DNA of 64,000 bases from NCBI RefSeq assembly GCF_006442205.1, contig NZ_VFVR01000007.1:124001-188000 (forward strand), read 5' to 3'. Position 1 is the first letter of the stretch; the number at the start of each line of letters is the position of its first letter. The DNA is from Mesorhizobium sp. B2-3-12 (GTDB taxonomy: Bacteria; Pseudomonadota; Alphaproteobacteria; Rhizobiales; Rhizobiaceae). This document shows positions 18,115 to 27,225 of the stretch, in pieces. Below the pieces are notes generated by a model. It was not told the DNA's origin, ran no database searches, and saw only the letters and a program-made list of their open reading frames with translations. The translations under genes were made by a program, and so were the position numbers.

Positions 18115-18560
18115 ATACGCGGCCGCAGCGACTTCGCGCGTCCGGGAAGCCACGGCATTGACCTTGGCGGTTGCCTTGGGGGATGCTTCGGTGACCGCGT
18201 CAGGTCCCTTTGGAGACGCCTTCGATGCGGATGACGTCGATATCGGTCATACCGACAAACCGAGTACGCTGGGCAGGTGAGGAACGGCATGGTCGAATTG
18301 GACGGCAGCGCCTTTGGAATAGATTCCGCCGGAATCCAGCACGAATAGACCTTCTTGCCGGTGAGGCCCTTGGGACCGTGCTCGCTATGGACGAAGCTCT
18401 TGCCGGAGCGGGGGTGCCCTTGCCTGGCGCTAACCCGCGATACGGGGCAGGCGGTCATTTCGGCGCGAATAGGAATGTATCGGTCCGTGAGATTGGTGAG
18501 CGCTAGCGCGCTATCATCGAGGTCGTCGCGGAAAACATCGAGCCGGTAGCCAACTGCGTG
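18115..18560 (-). pseudogene. AzoR-like FMN-dependent NADH:quinone oxidoreductase remnant
   Basis: Minus-strand pieces in different frames line up with the C-terminal part of AzoR flavoproteins. GKSFVHSEHGPKGLTGKKVY appears in one frame. VLDSGGIYSKG, then AVQFDHAVPHL, appear in the next, and KGPDAVTEASPKATAKVNAV follows in a third. At least two frameshifts are needed, and the N-terminal FMN-binding part is missing or scrambled. AzoR enzymes reduce quinones and azo compounds. Its neighbour is a quinone-oxidoreductase-like gene, so this may once have been a redox-stress pair. No intact gene exists in the 525 bases between the ROK and MDR genes. Confidence 0.6.
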
Positions 18561-18617
18561 GGAGATCGAAAAGGCCTTGCGCCTGCAACTTACCTCAAAC
18601 AAGAGGAGACAATTCAC

Positions 18618-19535
18618 ATGAAAGCCATCGTAGTGACGGACCAGGCTGCGGGAATGGCCGGAATGACGCTGGTGGAGCGGCCCGAACCACAGGCGGCCAT
18701 AAACGACGTCGTGGTACAGGTTCATGCGGCGGGTTTCGTCAACACTGAACTGGAGTGGCCTTCGACCTGGGCGGATCGGGCCTTCCGTGACCGGACGCCG
18801 TCGATCCTCGGCCATGAGCTGGCCGGAGTGGTCACTGCACTGGGTTATGGCACGACGGGGCTGTCAATCGGTCAGCGGGTGTTCGGCCTATCAGACTGGC
18901 ATCGCGACGGCACACTTGCTGAGTACGTCGCCATGGAAGCACGCAATCTCGCGCCATTGCCCAGTGATGTCGACTTCGAGGTGGGGGCCAGTCTGCCGAT
19001 CTCGGGCCTGACGGCATGGCAGGGCCTGTTTCAGCACGGCCACCTTCAGTCAGGACAGAGCGTGCTCGCGCATGGCGCCGCCGGCGCCGTCGGCTCGGTG
19101 GTGACGCAGCTTGCGCGGGAGGCCGGCGCCTATGTCATTGGCACCGGTCGCGCCGCCGATCGCCGGAAGGCGCTCGACTTCGGCGCAAACGAATTTGTTG
19201 ACCTCGGGAACGACGCCCTGGAAGACATTGGCGGCGTCGATCTGGTGTTCGATGTCATCGGTGGCGATGTCCAGAAGCGGTCCGCCGCGCTGATCCGGGC
19301 CGGAGGAACGCTTGTGACAGTCGTCGGCCCGACGAATATTCGACCAGCAGATGGCCAGGCGATCGACTTCGTCGTCGAGGCTGATCGCGCGCAGCTATCC
19401 GAAATGGTTCACCGAATTCGGGACGGAAGACTGCGGACGAACATCGGCAAGGTCTCAGCCCTGGGCGATGCCGTGGACACGTTCAACTCGGCTGAGCGGC
19501 GCACGGGGAAAACGATCATCCGCGTCCGTCCGTGA
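18618..19535 (+). CDS. MDR-family NADP-dependent oxidoreductase (quinone oxidoreductase-like)
   Basis: This 305-residue medium-chain reductase lacks the zinc ligands of alcohol dehydrogenases. It has the GroES-like domain (VVVQVHAAGFVNTELEW, ILGHELAGVV, GQRVFGLSDW) and a Rossmann domain with VLAHGAAGAVGSVVTQLARE and VIGTGRAADRRKALDFGANEFVDL. Such enzymes reduce quinones or enones with NADPH. ATG at 18618 is chosen over an in-frame start at 18558 because AGAGGAGA lies about 8-15 bases upstream and the N-terminus then matches the family. Confidence 0.88.
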   Translation: MKAIVVTDQAAGMAGMTLVERPEPQAAINDVVVQVHAAGFVNTELEWPSTWADRAFRDRTPSILGHELAGVVTALGYGTTGLSIGQRVFGLSDWHRDGTLAEYVAMEARNLAPLPSDVDFEVGASLPISGLTAWQGLFQHGHLQSGQSVLAHGAAGAVGSVVTQLAREAGAYVIGTGRAADRRKALDFGANEFVDLGNDALEDIGGVDLVFDVIGGDVQKRSAALIRAGGTLVTVVGPTNIRPADGQAIDFVVEADRAQLSEMVHRIRDGRLRTNIGKVSALGDAVDTFNSAERRTGKTIIRVRP

Positions 19536-19616
19536 GGACTCGGGGAGAGAGCGCGTTCTCCCGCACGCTTTACCTCGCCGCAAGAGGCTCGGAACAGGTC
19601 CGAGTTTAATGTGCAA

Positions 19617-22600
19617 TCAGAACCGCAAGCTAAGATCGATCTTGGTGCCTTGGTCGACCACGCTGCCGCCGAACTCCGCGGAATAGGAGAAGCCGAGCGT
19701 CGCGTTGTCCGACATCTGCATCTCGATGCCTGCGTCGATCACCGCTGCGTCTCCGGCGATCGGCACGCCGGCGATAGTGAAGGCCTCGCCACCGGCGAAG
19801 GCCACGGTTGACAGGGGCGTGGTATCGCCAAAGGCATGACGCCAGCCGAGCATGGCGCGTGCGGTGGCGCTGACGTTGCCCAGCATCAGTTCGGTCGAGC
19901 CGCGCAAGCCGAGCGTCGTGAAGGTGGCATCCATGGTCGAGCCGGTGCTGGTCAGCGCCGCCGGGCCACCGGTCTCGGTGAAGTCGTCGCTGTGCACGCC
20001 GACATAAGCGAGGTTGGCGAACGGCTCGAGCTTGAAGCCGTTGCTGATATCGACCTTGTAGGCGAGTTCGCCAAAGACTTGCGCGATGCCGGCATCGTAG
20101 TCGGACGACAGGCCATCGGCAAAACCGTTGAACGCAATGGAACGATGTGTCGATAGACTGCTCCAGCTATATGCGGCACCGCTGCGGAAGGCGATGGCAC
20201 CCCAATTGGTGCCGCCATAGAGGCCGAGATGGTAGCTGTCGGCGTTGCCGGAGGAATTGCGGTTGCCGGCATCGAAGGAGGAATGGCTGTACCCGCCGAG
20301 CAAACCGACACGCCAGCCGCCCACCAGCGTGTCGGCGCCAGCCAGCAGGCCGCCGGTGGAGCGGTCGAGGGCGGCGGCATTGCCGTCGCCATCGGTCTTG
20401 CCCCAGGAGCCAAAGGCCTGGCCCCAGACGGCGAACCGGTCAGTGTCGGCGGCAGCCATTTCGAGACCGCCTTCGCCATAGGTCATCACCGGCAGCGCGG
20501 CGGAGCCGGCATCCCCGAAAGCGGCACGAATGCGGCTGTTTGCGGCGTCGCGGACAAAGCGGCTGTCCTCGACTAACATGCCTTTGGCGGATGCGACGAT
20601 CTCGCCCGACAACTGGTCGAAGGCATCGCGGGCGGCCGCCACCGTCGGCAGCACTACGATAGCGTCATGGATGGGATTGCCACTGCCCACGCTTTCAGCG
20701 CCATTGCCTGCGGCGATCTGATTGAGCGTCTGACCCGCATCGGCGAAATCGCGCACCTTCGTCACATCGAGATAGGCGTTATCGGCGTCGTAGCTGTCCG
20801 TCATCGACAGGAACGCGGTGTTGGTGATGCCGGTGATCGAGGCGAACTCCGTGCCGCCGAGGCCGCCAGCGGCGGTCAGCACCTTGAATTGCCCCACACG
20901 GGGGCCGTTGACGCTAATCGCCAACGTGGCCCCGCTCAGATCGGCCACGCCGGTCACCCTGGCGAACGACGACGTCACGGGATCGACGAACACCTGGTAA
21001 ATGCCACCGTTAAAGTTGAGATCGCCGGAAACCGTAACGAAGCTTCCCGGCACGCCCGACCCCGGCGCGAACACCCCACCGCTAATGAGAGCGTCGCCGA
21101 CTGCGCCGGTTCCCTTCAGTGCCCCGCCTTCATTGACTGTAATCAGCGACGATGATCCGAGCGAGCCATTTACGATTAGCGTGCCGCCATTGACATTCGT
21201 CGCGCCGGTGAAGCCCGAACTGTCGGCGGTCAGCATGGTGGTGCCGCTGTAATGGTCAAGGCTGTGCGTGCCGACACCAGTGCTGGCTAGGGCTGCGGAG
21301 AATTCGTAGGCGGCGCCGGCATGGTTGAAGACCAAACTGCCGACGCCGTCGCCAAAATTCAACAGCGCGGCATCCAGCGTTCCCGGTGCTGCGGCCGGAT
21401 TGCCCGCCGCTGCCCCGATCACAAGCGTGCCGGTGCTGGTAGCGTGGTCAGCTATCGAGACCGCGCCCGCGCCGCTGGTGCCCACGCGAACCGTTCCGCC
21501 ATCAGAGATAGCGAGTACGCCGGTGCCGGCATCACCGACATGGAGCTCAAGAGAATTCTCCCACAGCGCGCCGGCCCCCGAGACCATTCCCCCACCAATG
21601 CCGCCACTGTTGGTGCCGATATAGCCAGACTTGTTCTTGACGGTGCCGCCCGCGCCGACATTGAGCGCGCCGGTTCCGGAAACGCCAACAATGAGAATGT
21701 TGGAATTCTGCCACAGCGCACCTGCTCCCGCGACCGTCATGGTTCCATTGCCGGTGCCTGCCTGACCGATATTACCAAACGTACTCTTGACGGTGCCGCC
21801 CGCCCCGATTGTGAGGGCGCCAGTGCCCACATAGCCGACACGAAGACCCGTGGAAATGTACCACAGCGCGCCTGTCCCCGCGACCGTCGCGAGCCCATCG
21901 CCGGTACTGCTTGTGCCGATATAGCCATCCCCGCTCTTGACCGTGCCGCCGGCCCCGACACCAAGCCCGCCGGTGCCGTTATTACCGACATTGAGATCGA
22001 GAGAACTCTCCCATAACGCGCCTGTCCCGGCGACTGTCACAGTGCCGTTACTGGTGCTACCGGTACCGATAAAGCCGTACGTATTCTTGACCGTGCCACC
22101 TGCGCCGACGTTGAGCGCGCCGGTTCCGGAAAAGCCGACATTGAGAGCGTGGTAATTCTCCCAAAGCGCGCCCACACCAGCAACCGTCGCAGTGCCACTG
22201 CCGGTGCTGCCGGAGCCGATATAGCCATAGCGGTTCGTGACCGTGGCGCCCGCCTCGACATTCAGCGCCCCGATGCCGTCATGTCCCACGTGAAGATCGT
22301 AGGAATTTTCCCAACGCGCGCCAACGCCTGAGACCGTTGCCATGCCATTGCCGGTGGAGCCCCAGCCTATGTAGCCATAAGTATTGGTGACGGTACCGCC
22401 CGCCGCGACATCGAGCGTGCCGGTGCCATGATTGCCGACACTGAGTTCCTGGGAATTCTGCCACAGCGCCCCAGCCCCTGAGATCGTTGCGGTACCATAG
22501 CCGGTAGTGCCCCAGCCAATATAGCCATACGAATTCTTGACCGTGCCATCCGCCCCCACATTGAGCGTGCCGGTCCCGGAAATACCCACACTGAGTTCCT

Positions 22601-22958
22601 GGGAATTCTCCCACAGGGCACCCGCGCCCGACACAGTTACCGTACCATTGCCGGTGCCGCTGCTGCCGATATTGCCGAACCCGTTCGTGACCGTGCCACC
22701 CGCCCCGACGGTGAGAGCGCCGACGCCGTGCGTACCAACGTAGAGATCACCTGCGACGTGCAGATCAGGCGGAGCTGTCACGGTCGTATCGTCGATGATC
22801 ATCTGGGCGATGGCGGATGTTGGCGCGAGCGCCGCCGCGACCGCCAGCACCAAACACCAGCCGTGACGTCGCCCATAGACGCTTGGCCAGCGGACCATCC
22901 ATGCGTCCGCAGGGTGGAGGATGCAGCCGTACCCCTCGCGCATAGTCTCGTCGGCCAT
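19617..22958 (-). CDS. Autotransporter (type Va) with repeated passenger domain
   Basis: This protein of about 1113 residues is predicted to pass the outer membrane by its own beta-barrel. It has an extended signal peptide (CLVLAVAAALAPTSAIAQ at about 34-51) and then a passenger with eight 50-residue repeats. A PATR-like segment follows (YSGTTMLTADSSGFTGATNVNGGTLIVNG, split here only for description), then a linker and a roughly 270-residue autotransporter barrel (FAVWGQAFGSWGKTDGDGNA onwards) ending in a terminal phenylalanine (DLSLRF). ATG at 22958 is preferred over an in-frame start at 23189 because GGAG lies about 9 bases upstream and the signal peptide then starts properly. It is the last gene of a minus-strand surface cluster. 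Confidence 0.92.
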   Translation of the reverse strand: MADETMREGYGCILHPADAWMVRWPSVYGRRHGWCLVLAVAAALAPTSAIAQMIIDDTTVTAPPDLHVAGDLYVGTHGVGALTVGAGGTVTNGFGNIGSSGTGNGTVTVSGAGALWENSQELSVGISGTGTLNVGADGTVKNSYGYIGWGTTGYGTATISGAGALWQNSQELSVGNHGTGTLDVAAGGTVTNTYGYIGWGSTGNGMATVSGVGARWENSYDLHVGHDGIGALNVEAGATVTNRYGYIGSGSTGSGTATVAGVGALWENYHALNVGFSGTGALNVGAGGTVKNTYGFIGTGSTSNGTVTVAGTGALWESSLDLNVGNNGTGGLGVGAGGTVKSGDGYIGTSSTGDGLATVAGTGALWYISTGLRVGYVGTGALTIGAGGTVKSTFGNIGQAGTGNGTMTVAGAGALWQNSNILIVGVSGTGALNVGAGGTVKNKSGYIGTNSGGIGGGMVSGAGALWENSLELHVGDAGTGVLAISDGGTVRVGTSGAGAVSIADHATSTGTLVIGAAAGNPAAAPGTLDAALLNFGDGVGSLVFNHAGAAYEFSAALASTGVGTHSLDHYSGTTMLTADSSGFTGATNVNGGTLIVNGSLGSSSLITVNEGGALKGTGAVGDALISGGVFAPGSGVPGSFVTVSGDLNFNGGIYQVFVDPVTSSFARVTGVADLSGATLAISVNGPRVGQFKVLTAAGGLGGTEFASITGITNTAFLSMTDSYDADNAYLDVTKVRDFADAGQTLNQIAAGNGAESVGSGNPIHDAIVVLPTVAAARDAFDQLSGEIVASAKGMLVEDSRFVRDAANSRIRAAFGDAGSAALPVMTYGEGGLEMAAADTDRFAVWGQAFGSWGKTDGDGNAAALDRSTGGLLAGADTLVGGWRVGLLGGYSHSSFDAGNRNSSGNADSYHLGLYGGTNWGAIAFRSGAAYSWSSLSTHRSIAFNGFADGLSSDYDAGIAQVFGELAYKVDISNGFKLEPFANLAYVGVHSDDFTETGGPAALTSTGSTMDATFTTLGLRGSTELMLGNVSATARAMLGWRHAFGDTTPLSTVAFAGGEAFTIAGVPIAGDAAVIDAGIEMQMSDNATLGFSYSAEFGGSVVDQGTKIDLSLRF
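21530..22735 (-). repeat. Eight tandem 150-bp repeats in the autotransporter passenger
   Basis: Each unit encodes 50 residues of the pattern G-T-G-x-L-x-V-G-x-x-G-T-V, Y-G-Y-I-G, G-x-A-T-V-x-G-x-G-A-L-W, L-x-V-G. The GALW/GARW box occurs eight times at 50-residue spacing. Such units are expected to stack as a beta-helix. Units differ enough in DNA that recent expansion by slippage is not obvious, although similarity could still allow recombination. Confidence 0.88.
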
Positions 22959-23019
22959 TTGATGCGATCTCCGATTGAGAAAAGAACCTGGCTTGCAGCA
23001 ATGCGTCTGAGGCGGCCCG

Positions 23020-23670
23020 CTATGGCTTGACCTTCCCAGGCTCGACGACGAGTGACGGTGCCTTGGGTGGAGGACCGGAGCCGGCGGGCTTGACCGGAAC
23101 GGCAGCAGGCGTCTCCGGGGCTTGCGGGCCGCCTGGCGTGAGGTTGACCGAGACGCCGTAGATTTTCCATTGCCGGTTGACGGGCTCAAACAGCAGCTCG
23201 AAATTTACCTTTAGCGGAGCTGACGGGAAGAAGCCCGCCATGTGCAGCATGCCGTTCCGTTCGATCTGCGGCAGCAGGGTCAGTTGCGGCTCGAGCACCG
23301 CGACGGCGCTGAAATCGAGCCCCTGGTTGCGCTGGCTGGCGAAGATATCGCCGAGCTTGGCAGCACTGTTTGCCTGGAAGTTCGGCGAGCCGAGATCGCG
23401 CAGCACGGTGTAATTGCCGGTCTTGTTCGCCTGGTCCAAGGCCAGCAACGCACTCCTTGTCAGAATCAGCACACCATTGCGATCGATGTCGGCGGCCTGA
23501 GCCGCCTTCTGGCCGACGCGCTTTTCCTTGGCCTGCGCGTGGGCGGGGAACGGCGGCCCAGCGATCGTCGCGAGTGCCAGAATGGCGCCGGCAACGATCG
23601 CCCCCCGCCCAAGACAGCTTGGCCGCACGCCGGTCCGCCATATGCGTGCGATCGGCACTGTCGAAGCCAA
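23020..23670 (-). CDS. Sec-exported conserved hypothetical protein of the adhesin cluster
   Basis: This 216-residue protein has a signal peptide (GAIVAGAILALATIAGPPFPAHAQ, cleavage near residue 46). The mature part has VLILTRSALLALDQANKTGNYTVLRDLGSPNFQ and a C-terminal globular part (FELLFEPVNRQWKIYGVSVNL) that looks like a small alpha+beta, NTF2-like fold. A proline-rich tail follows. I do not know a function. It starts two bases after the stop of the YadA-like gene and lies 61 bases before the autotransporter start, so it is co-transcribed with both. A role in adhesin export or assembly is a guess from position. Confidence 0.72.
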   Translation of the reverse strand: MASTVPIARIWRTGVRPSCLGRGAIVAGAILALATIAGPPFPAHAQAKEKRVGQKAAQAADIDRNGVLILTRSALLALDQANKTGNYTVLRDLGSPNFQANSAAKLGDIFASQRNQGLDFSAVAVLEPQLTLLPQIERNGMLHMAGFFPSAPLKVNFELLFEPVNRQWKIYGVSVNLTPGGPQAPETPAAVPVKPAGSGPPPKAPSLVVEPGKVKP

Positions 23671-23672
23671 GG

Positions 23673-24956
23673 TCAGTTGAGGGTCCAGGACGCGCCGAGG
23701 CTGACACCGACATCGCCATGGTTCGTGGTTGCCGAGATCGCGCTGTTGAGGCGGAAGTCGAGGCTCGGGTTGTAGCCCAGTCCAAGCGCCAGGCCCGACT
23801 GCCCCTTGAAGTTGCCGAATCCGCCGGCAAGTGACAGCTTGCCAGCACGATCGTCATAGCGCAGTCCAGCTGTCGCCAGCGCCAGGGCTGTTCCGGCCCG
23901 CGCCTCGGTGCGGTTCTCGCTGATCTGACCGCCGAGATGCTGGAAGCTGGATTCCAACGCGCCGACCCGTCCATCGAGCTGCGCGATGTTGGTGGTGTTG
24001 GCGGTGACCCGCGTGTCGAGACCGGAAATCTGGACGGTATTTACAGCGATAGCATCGGTGTTGCTGGTGATCCGCCTCTCGTGGTCGGCAAGCTCGGTCG
24101 TGTTGTTGGTGATGCGCGTCTCGTGATCGGCGAGTTCGGTGGTATTGGCGGTGATCTGTGTTGTGTGACTGTTCACTGTGGTGTTCAGAGCGGTGATGTC
24201 GGTGCTGTTTTGGGCAACCTGGGCCGGCAGGGCCTCAAGCGTCGCGGTATCGAACGTCGAGGCTGCGAGGTTGCCGCTGCCATCCGTCGTCATCAGATAG
24301 GTCTGGCCGCCTTGGGCATCTTTGCTCGCCTGCGAATTGACGCCTGCCAGCGTATAAGTGTTTCCGCCGGTGCCGATCGCCACCTGGTTGTCGCGGGCGG
24401 TTGATGTGCCTTGGCCGAGTGCGGTAGAGCCTGTAAAGTTGGCTGTCGAGCCGGCGCCCAGCGCGGTGGCATTCAGGGCATTTGCGGTTGAATTATGGCC
24501 GAGTGCGGTGGCTTCATCTTGGCCCGAGGCACCCATGCCAGCTTCCGCACCCATCCCCACGGCCGTGTCACCGCTGCTCAATATGCCGGGAGCAAACCCC
24601 GCTTTCGCGTAGGCACCAAACGCGGCCCCTTGGGCCCTGGCACCCGCGCTATAACCAACAGCGGAACCTTCTACACCGGCCACCGACGCATTCGGGCCGA
24701 TTGCGACGCCGAACGGGTCCGGAGTGAAGGCAAATCCCAGTGGCAGATTTGTATCATCGCCGCAGGCAAGGCTGTTGGCATTGCCGCCGTCGTGGCCGCC
24801 GGCGCACTCGCCGGCCGACGCATCCTCTAGAGCGAATGTCGCGATGACAAACCCCATCGAAGCAACCAAAGCCATCGTTGAAACCCGATAGCTTCGGTCA
24901 GGTCGCTGCGTTACCGCAGCTCCGCCCAGAATGCCCGTCAACGCTCGAATGTCCAT
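23673..24956 (-). CDS. YadA-like trimeric autotransporter adhesin (type Vc), small
   Basis: This protein of about 427 residues has the parts of a trimeric adhesin. A signal region is followed by a YadA-like head with left-handed parallel beta-roll repeats (VAIGPNASVAGVEGSAVGYSAGA, ATALGAGSTANFTGSTALGQGT). A neck (NQVAIGTGGNTYTLAGVNS) leads into a coiled-coil stalk of near-identical units (NTTELADHETRITN). The C-terminal YadA anchor barrel reads AGTALALATAGLRYDDRAGKLSLAGG to the end. Trimers present the head on the cell surface. The stalk is short compared with pathogen homologues. ATG at 24956 avoids six extra residues of a start at 24974. It is probably the first gene of the operon with the two following surface genes. 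Confidence 0.9.
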   Translation of the reverse strand: MDIRALTGILGGAAVTQRPDRSYRVSTMALVASMGFVIATFALEDASAGECAGGHDGGNANSLACGDDTNLPLGFAFTPDPFGVAIGPNASVAGVEGSAVGYSAGARAQGAAFGAYAKAGFAPGILSSGDTAVGMGAEAGMGASGQDEATALGHNSTANALNATALGAGSTANFTGSTALGQGTSTARDNQVAIGTGGNTYTLAGVNSQASKDAQGGQTYLMTTDGSGNLAASTFDTATLEALPAQVAQNSTDITALNTTVNSHTTQITANTTELADHETRITNNTTELADHERRITSNTDAIAVNTVQISGLDTRVTANTTNIAQLDGRVGALESSFQHLGGQISENRTEARAGTALALATAGLRYDDRAGKLSLAGGFGNFKGQSGLALGLGYNPSLDFRLNSAISATTNHGDVGVSLGASWTLN

Positions 24957-25116
24957 GATAGCCCCCGATTCCAAGTCCCCGTTGAGACCGGAAGAGCCGA
25001 TCCGAGGACATCCATGGCGGGAGCTTTGCCGGGCGACTGCTGCTTTGCCTACCTGTCATATGGCAGGGGTGTGGGCATTTTTTTCCGCCTGTTGCGCCGG
25101 AACTTCGGGTTGGCCC

Positions 25117-26232
25117 TCACCTTTGGCGGCCGAGGGGCGTGGCACTTTTGAGCAGCGCGACGAGCTGGCTCTGCTGGCTTGTTCCGGTCTTGCGAAAAAT
25201 TTGCTCCAGATAGTAGCGCGCGGTCGTGGGTTGAATGCCGCAGATCAACGCTGTCTGCTTCAATGACTTGCCTGAGGTGAGCGTCGCGGCAAGTCGGGCC
25301 TCGGCCGGCGTCAGATCGAACAGGCCGTTCAGCACACTCGGCGACGGCACCATGTTGCTGGCGCTAACCGCTGTCGCGGCTACCAGGATGTCGCCACCTG
25401 AAAAGATGTCGTGCGCCGCTCGCCGCAACGGTACCAGATGAATGACCAGCCCAGGCTCTTCCTCCTTCGCTGGGATGGGGATCGAGCGCACGACCTGACT
25501 GTGCCTGTTGTGAGTGATTGCTTCCTGAAAAAGCGCATTGGCGACTGTGTTGGTGAGTGCCATGCCTCCCTGAGCGGTAGCGAGGACAACCGACCCCATG
25601 TCTTCCAGAAGGGCATTGGTGGTCAAGGTCCGCCCCGACGCGGTCAGCACCGCCGCAGGCAACCCGATAGCGTCCAGCGCCGAAACGGTAGCCTTGGCTT
25701 GTTCCATTCCCAATCGCGCGGACACCAAGCCAGCGCGCGCAAAATGCGGACGAAGCAGGTTGAGCCGGTCCACCGAGGCCTGATCTGGAATGCCTTGGTC
25801 GGTCCATCGCTGGAATACAAACGTTACCAGTTCGCCGGTCGGCATTGAAACCGCTGAACAGAGGTGAGCGCCAATTCCCGCCGCCCGCAGCCGCATCCGC
25901 ACCGCATCCTGTTCGATTTCTTCCTCGCTCATGAAGGCTTCGACATGGACGAAGCTCGATGGGTTCATGTCGTACATGCGCATGACGCCAGGAGACATTT
26001 TCCAGTTGTGACCGATCAAAAATTCTTCAAACAGGGGCCGGATCTGGTCGTAGGCGGCGTTGTGACCCAAGGAATTGTCGCTTATTCTGCCGCGTGTTGG
26101 AGAACTATCGCTGATGACGAAAATAGAGCCGCTGACTAAGCTCAAAATGCCGCTGGCCGCCTCGAGGACGCCGGCCCACAGATCGGGGATAAAAGCAGCC
26201 TCGTAGATCTCGTCTGTAAGATCATCGAACAT
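25117..26232 (-). CDS. LuxR-family transcriptional regulator
   Basis: The protein is about 371 residues long. The C-terminal 65 residues are a LuxR-type helix-turn-helix (LFDLTPAEARLAATLTSGKSLKQTALICGIQPTTARYYLEQIFRKTGTSQQSQLVALL). The first 200 residues look like a PAS/GAF-like sensor without a clear autoinducer-binding domain (FDDLTDEIYEAAFIPDLWAGVLEAASGIL at the start). ATG at 26232 is preferred to 26328 because the family begins at MFDDLTD and AAGGTAAGG lies just upstream. It reads in the same direction as the adhesin operon, 160 bases upstream of it, and is a candidate regulator of those genes. Confidence 0.85.
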   Translation of the reverse strand: MFDDLTDEIYEAAFIPDLWAGVLEAASGILSLVSGSIFVISDSSPTRGRISDNSLGHNAAYDQIRPLFEEFLIGHNWKMSPGVMRMYDMNPSSFVHVEAFMSEEEIEQDAVRMRLRAAGIGAHLCSAVSMPTGELVTFVFQRWTDQGIPDQASVDRLNLLRPHFARAGLVSARLGMEQAKATVSALDAIGLPAAVLTASGRTLTTNALLEDMGSVVLATAQGGMALTNTVANALFQEAITHNRHSQVVRSIPIPAKEEEPGLVIHLVPLRRAAHDIFSGGDILVAATAVSASNMVPSPSVLNGLFDLTPAEARLAATLTSGKSLKQTALICGIQPTTARYYLEQIFRKTGTSQQSQLVALLKSATPLGRQR

Positions 26233-26328
26233 CGGCCTTACCTTTTTCGGGCGAGCGTCAGGGATGGACAACCGCACTCGTGTCAACCGACCCTCCTCCG
26301 AACATGCCACGCTTAAACCTGTGGTCAA

Positions 26329-26670
26329 CCAGAAGATGTTCTTGAGCGGAAGTATTGTTAGCCTGAAGGCCGATACCGGGCAGCATTCTCCTCACCGCCG
26401 CACGATTGCAGGCGGCTCTCCAAACACGATCCGGCCACGACCAAAAGCAGAGTGAAGGAGGCCGACGCGGTGCCTGAGAGCTACTGCGCCCGCCATGCGA
26501 CCCGCAGGACCACCAGGCGCTGACAGAGAGCGAGGGCGACGCCGTCAATGTGATGGCTCGATTCGCTATCTGCCCCAACAGGGAATACAGTGCCTTGGTC
26601 GTCTGTGACGGTTTCCGGCAATCGGACGCTTGGAAGTGAACATCATGCTTTCGCCCCGAACAGGGGGAGC
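26329..26670. other. Gap without a supported gene
   Basis: A minus-strand frame is open through most of this stretch, but its serine- and tryptophan-rich composition looks like chance translation. No repeat or structured site stood out. Confidence 0.4.
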
Positions 26671-26862
26671 ATGAGCACCGTCCGATCATATCTTCTCAAA
26701 GTCGTTCACTACTATGAGAAAGCTCTGTCCATCCAAGATAGGGCCATCGAGCGAGAGCGGGCAAAGGGTCGCCCTGTGGAGCAGGACCAGCGCCTGCTTG
26801 AGAGCATTCGCGAGAGCATGAAGAGGGCGCTTGAAGCACTCCGGCGCGTCGAGCACCGTTAG
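26671..26862 (+). CDS. Small helical hypothetical protein (63 aa)
   Basis: This 63-residue charged, all-helical protein reads VRSYLLKVVHYYEKALSIQD and RAKGRPVEQDQRLLESIRESMKRALEALRRVEHR. ATG at 26671 follows a GGGGGAG tract. A truncated paralogue lies on the other strand at about 28054-28206, where HEREKGRPVEQDE and RESLKVALKALRRV recur, so this is a genuine protein family. The function is unknown. Confidence 0.6.
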   Translation: MSTVRSYLLKVVHYYEKALSIQDRAIERERAKGRPVEQDQRLLESIRESMKRALEALRRVEHR

Positions 26863-26892
26863 GCGCGCCCCGCGTCGAAAGGAGTCTCTCTC

Positions 26893-27087
26893 CTAAAGAC
26901 TGAACGTGTATTCGAAGATGTGGCCTCGCTTCTCGTCGGCCACCCTGATCCAAATCTGCTCGGTCGTGCGCAATGTCACGTCGCGCTCCGTCGCTTCGCG
27001 TGCGGCTCTGATCGGCGTCGTTGCGTTGACGACGTGAGTGGCGGTGACCGTCTCTCCGTCCATCTCTTCGACCTGATATTTCGGCAC
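26893..27087 (-). CDS. Small hypothetical protein (64 aa), paralogue of the 27226-27432 product
   Basis: From GTG at 27087 (GGGAG seven bases upstream) the product is a 64-residue beta-rich protein with KYQVEEMDGETVTATHVVNA, IRAAREATERDVTLRTTEQI and WIRVADEKRGHIFEYTF. It aligns end to end with the plus-strand protein at 27226-27432: both share VP-x-Y-x-VE-x-M, AA near the middle, VT-x-R, W-x-RV and F-x-Y at the end. ATG at 27147 would add 20 residues with no counterpart in the paralogue. The function is unknown. Confidence 0.6.
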   Translation of the reverse strand: MPKYQVEEMDGETVTATHVVNATTPIRAAREATERDVTLRTTEQIWIRVADEKRGHIFEYTFSL

Positions 27088-27225
27088 CCTCAATCTCCCG
27101 GAGCATCCATTCCGATGCGCAACGTGAATCCGTGCCCTTCGTTGCACTGCGCAGGAATTCCCAGGTTTGGAACCATTTTAGCGCAAGCTGATTGAATCGC
27201 GTTGGTAGCAATCGCGGGGCGCGAG

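Noticed and set aside
20667..22331. Plus-strand frames within the autotransporter region
   Set aside because: They reflect the repetitive minus-strand gene, and their proline- and valine-rich repeats follow the 150-bp period of the passenger.
21530..22735. Regular 150-bp periodicity considered as a CRISPR or other non-coding array
   Set aside because: Units are in frame, encode a conserved 50-residue pattern and lack the short exact repeats and unique spacers of CRISPR.
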